Source: Bacteroidota bacterium
Lineage (GTDB): Bacteria > Bacteroidota > Bacteroidia > Chitinophagales > UBA2359
Direction: 5' to 3'
NCBI GenBank assembly: GCA_020631675.1
Contig: JAHDGT010000136.1
Span: forward strand, 1-8,056
Length of the DNA stretch: 8,056 nt
Under the pieces are notes generated by a model. The model was not told the origin of the DNA and made no database searches. It saw only the letters and a program-made list of their open reading frames with translations. The translations under genes were made by a program, and so were the position numbers. Shown piece after piece: positions 6,699 to 8,056 of this stretch; the first letter of the stretch is position 1; the number at the start of each line of letters is the position of its first letter.

Positions 6699-6700
6699 AG

Positions 6701-6784
6701 TACCCAGGGCCGGGGTCGAACCGGCACGATATTGCTATCATTGGTGTTTGAGACCAACGCGTCTACCAATTCCGCCACCTGGGC
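6701..6784 (-). tRNA. tRNA-Leu (anticodon CAA)
   Basis: An 84-nt class II tRNA reading UUG codons. On the minus strand the acceptor arm is GCCCAGG/CCTGGGT followed by discriminator A73 (6701), as expected for leucine. The D arm contains GGCGGAATTGGTAGACGC. The anticodon stem TTGGT/ACCAA encloses the loop CTCAAAC, giving CAA. The long variable arm has stem GATA/TATC, and the T arm GCCGG/CCGGC encloses TTCGACC. CCA is not encoded. The first acceptor pair is G1-U72, a wobble. The gene lies 22 bp beyond the hscB stop codon on the same strand and probably has its own promoter within hscB. Confidence 0.95.
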
Positions 6785-6806
6785 AAGCAGATAAATGCAT
6801 GACTTA

Positions 6807-7328
6807 TCAGCGGGTTGCAAATTTAGACAATCGTTCCTTTATACGCAACAAATATCTGTGTTTAAAAAAATGTTCTTTTAGCACATTTAGTTCCGCAACA
6901 TCTTCTTTTTTGAAGTGGTGGGTTAAATAAGGGGTAAGCTCAGCAAGCATTTCATCTTCAAAAGCATTTACAGTCTTCTGAATGGCAGCTAATCCACTTG
7001 GATCATCTTCCATTTCTAATTCCATGAGGTCTTCATTGACTTCCATGACCTCCATTAAGAAGTCGGGGGGCAATTGGTACTTCTCCCCTTCTTCCATCAC
7101 GCCCATTAGTGTGAGGAGGTAGCCCATTCTTTTATCCGGATTTTTAAGAGTGGCATAGGCGGTATTCGCCAAAGAGGTCAACTGCATTGCCTTTTCCTGT
7201 TCCGCGGGGGAGGCTTGTGCATAGCGATCCGGGTGAAATTCACGACCGATCTTTAAATAGCGTTTTTTCACTTCCTTGGCATCCAAGGTCAAGCAGATCG
7301 GCAATTGAAATAATTCGAAGTAATTCAA
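6807..7328 (-). CDS. hscB: Fe-S assembly co-chaperone HscB (Hsc20)
   Basis: A 173-residue J-domain co-chaperone that delivers the Fe-S scaffold to a dedicated Hsp70 (HscA or DnaK) and stimulates its ATPase. The J domain spans about 2-72 with HPD at 32-34 and the HscB-type stretch NTAYATLKNPDKRMGYLL (55-72). The C-terminal three-helix scaffold-binding domain runs from about 85 to 170 (FLMEVMEVNEDLMELE). The length suits the family (171 in E. coli). The start is a TTG at 7328: no ATG lies in frame between it and the upstream terminator, and the next in-frame ATG falls after HPD. The resulting N-terminus MNYFELF is normal for HscB. No isc or suf gene is adjacent. The 3' end carries a probable tRNA promoter. 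I found no clean promoter in its short upstream gap. Confidence 0.93.
   Translation of the reverse strand: MNYFELFQLPICLTLDAKEVKKRYLKIGREFHPDRYAQASPAEQEKAMQLTSLANTAYATLKNPDKRMGYLLTLMGVMEEGEKYQLPPDFLMEVMEVNEDLMELEMEDDPSGLAAIQKTVNAFEDEMLAELTPYLTHHFKKEDVAELNVLKEHFFKHRYLLRIKERLSKFATR
6818..6848 (-). promoter_or_regulatory. Promoter for tRNA-Leu inside the end of hscB
   Basis: On the minus strand TTG (6848-6846), 20 bp, then TAAATTTG (6825-6818) matches the Bacteroidota TTG/TAnnTTTG promoter with normal spacing. The -7 element coincides with the Lys-Phe codons six to three residues before the hscB stop. Transcription would start near 6812, about 28 nt before the mature tRNA 5' end. Confidence 0.6.
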
Positions 7329-7361
7329 AACGAGATGACTTGGCTGGTAAGTAAGGTAGAT

Positions 7362-7412
7362 AAAATAACAAAGCCATTCAAGAAGGAATAATGATTCGCT
7401 TCTTGAATGGCT
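7362..7412 (-). terminator. Terminator of the two-pass membrane protein gene
   Basis: AGCCATTCAAGAAG (7372-7385) pairs perfectly with CTTCTTGAATGGCT (7399-7412), 14 bp. An inner GAAT/ATTC stem (7386-7389 with 7394-7397) tightens the 13-nt loop. On the minus strand the hairpin is followed by TTGTTATTTT, a moderate U tract. It separates the 7445-8011 gene from hscB and suggests that hscB has its own promoter or relies on read-through. Confidence 0.8.
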
Positions 7413-7444
7413 GGTTCAATTTTTTGTTTCAGCAGAAAAGCTAA

Positions 7445-8011
7445 TTAAGCTTTCTGAGGCGCATACATCATTAAGTAACGCTCAGCACCGCTGGTATCAG
7501 ACTCAGCGATCGTTTTACCTGCTTCGTACCACTTCTTCATAATAGCACCTAATTCTTCCGCATCATCTTGAGAAGCTAAAAGAAAGTTGAAACCATGCTC
7601 TTGCCCTTTGTGCTTAAAGGAAACCTGGTTCATTGTGCCACGCTTAGAACTGGTTAAACCTGCATGACCATCGTAAACAACTTTGATGTCAGACACCTCA
7701 TCAATATTGAAGTGTTTCTTACCTGAATCTCTCCATTCGTAATCAATACCATCTGCCTTAAAATCCACATAACCAGCATGGTCAAAGTGATTGTGCCACC
7801 AGCGGTACCAAATGAACATTACCCAAAGTGCAACAAATGTGAACAAAGGAATACCCATCCATGCTGGAACCGGGTAGCCATTCATTTGGAAGTACGCATT
7901 CAACCAAATTGCTGTACCTATCAAAAAGAAAGAAGGTATAACAACTTTAAAAAGACCGCGGGTATCCGAACGATCATCAGGAACTACGATTTTGGTATGA
8001 AAACCAGCCAT
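7445..8011 (-). CDS. Two-pass membrane protein, possible PH-like domain; function unknown
   Basis: I do not recognise this 188-residue protein by name. It has two hydrophobic helices, about 21-41 and 49-69, the second ending in an aromatic and basic cluster (WYRWWHNHFDH, 68-78). A soluble domain follows (about 80-160) with alternating beta-strand-like segments (YVDFKADGIDYEWR, HFNIDEVSDIKVVYD, NQVSFKHKGQ) and a final amphipathic helix around 149-163. This order, two helices then strands capped by a helix, resembles small bacterial PH-like (YdbT/YcxB-style) membrane proteins, but that is fold-level guesswork. The N-terminus has no cleavable signal. The ATG at 8011 has a -7 element about 35 bp upstream and the gene ends at its own terminator, so it is probably transcribed alone. 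A hairpin (7433-7456) straddles the stop codon. Confidence 0.75.
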   Translation of the reverse strand: MAGFHTKIVVPDDRSDTRGLFKVVIPSFFLIGTAIWLNAYFQMNGYPVPAWMGIPLFTFVALWVMFIWYRWWHNHFDHAGYVDFKADGIDYEWRDSGKKHFNIDEVSDIKVVYDGHAGLTSSKRGTMNQVSFKHKGQEHGFNFLLASQDDAEELGAIMKKWYEAGKTIAESDTSGAERYLMMYAPQKA

Positions 8012-8045
8012 AAAGCTAAAATTAATTCAGTCACTAATTCGAGCG

Positions 8046-8053
8046 CAAATATA
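8046..8053 (-). promoter_or_regulatory. -7 element for the two-pass membrane protein gene
   Basis: The minus strand reads TATATTTG, an exact TAnnTTTG match. Transcription would start near 8040, leaving a short leader of about 28 nt. The -33 element would lie beyond the right edge of the window and cannot be checked. Confidence 0.6.
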
Positions 8054-8056
8054 CAT

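Noticed and set aside
6643..6930. Plus-strand open frame of 95 codons downstream of prfC
   Set aside because: It runs through the terminator, antisense through the tRNA and into the end of hscB; the apparent protein is a by-product of those features.

Overview
The window looks like chromosomal DNA of a member of the Bacteroidota, most plausibly a Sphingobacteriia/Chitinophagia-type organism. Three things point there. Several spacers carry TAnnTTTG, the -7 element of Bacteroidota promoters. The spacers hold short-period repeats (GAGACNT heptamers, ATTTGAAA octamers) and a GGGCTATCC-type structured repeat that I recall from such genomes. The protein families and their style (LysM plus barrel, long NfeD, stand-alone HscB) also fit. 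No phage, plasmid or transposase gene is visible. Assignment below phylum is inference.

Layout, left to right. Positions 1-176 hold no gene, only the edge of a structured repeat and a heptamer array. Next, on the minus strand, come a GT-C membrane glycosyltransferase of the GT39/ArnT type (177-1649) and a secreted two-LysM protein with a barrel-like C-terminal domain (1826-2851). A spacer of about 300 bp with hairpins and a palindrome separates the LysM gene from a divergent, plus-strand NfeD-family membrane protein with a ClpP-like domain (3154-4620), which ends in a good terminator. A 423-bp non-coding stretch (4621-5043) carries the terminator, a nested inverted-repeat element and inverted octamer repeats. 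Then follows prfC, peptide chain release factor 3 (5044-6642). A bidirectional terminator separates prfC from a minus-strand tRNA-Leu(CAA) (6701-6784), whose promoter appears to lie in the end of hscB, an Fe-S co-chaperone gene (6807-7328) that starts with TTG. The last gene, on the minus strand, is an unrecognised two-pass membrane protein with a possible PH-like domain (7445-8011). It has its own terminator and a promoter at the right edge.

The genes do not form one pathway. Three act at the envelope (glycosyltransferase, LysM protein, NfeD), two in housekeeping (translation termination, Fe-S cluster assembly), and one is unknown. Most look like single-gene transcription units. No new defence or mobile system is visible. 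The most interesting material is non-coding: an exact 18-bp inverted pair (23-40 and 4689-4706) belonging to a structured intergenic repeat, inverted heptamer arrays around the glycosyltransferase gene, and inverted octamer repeats upstream of prfC.
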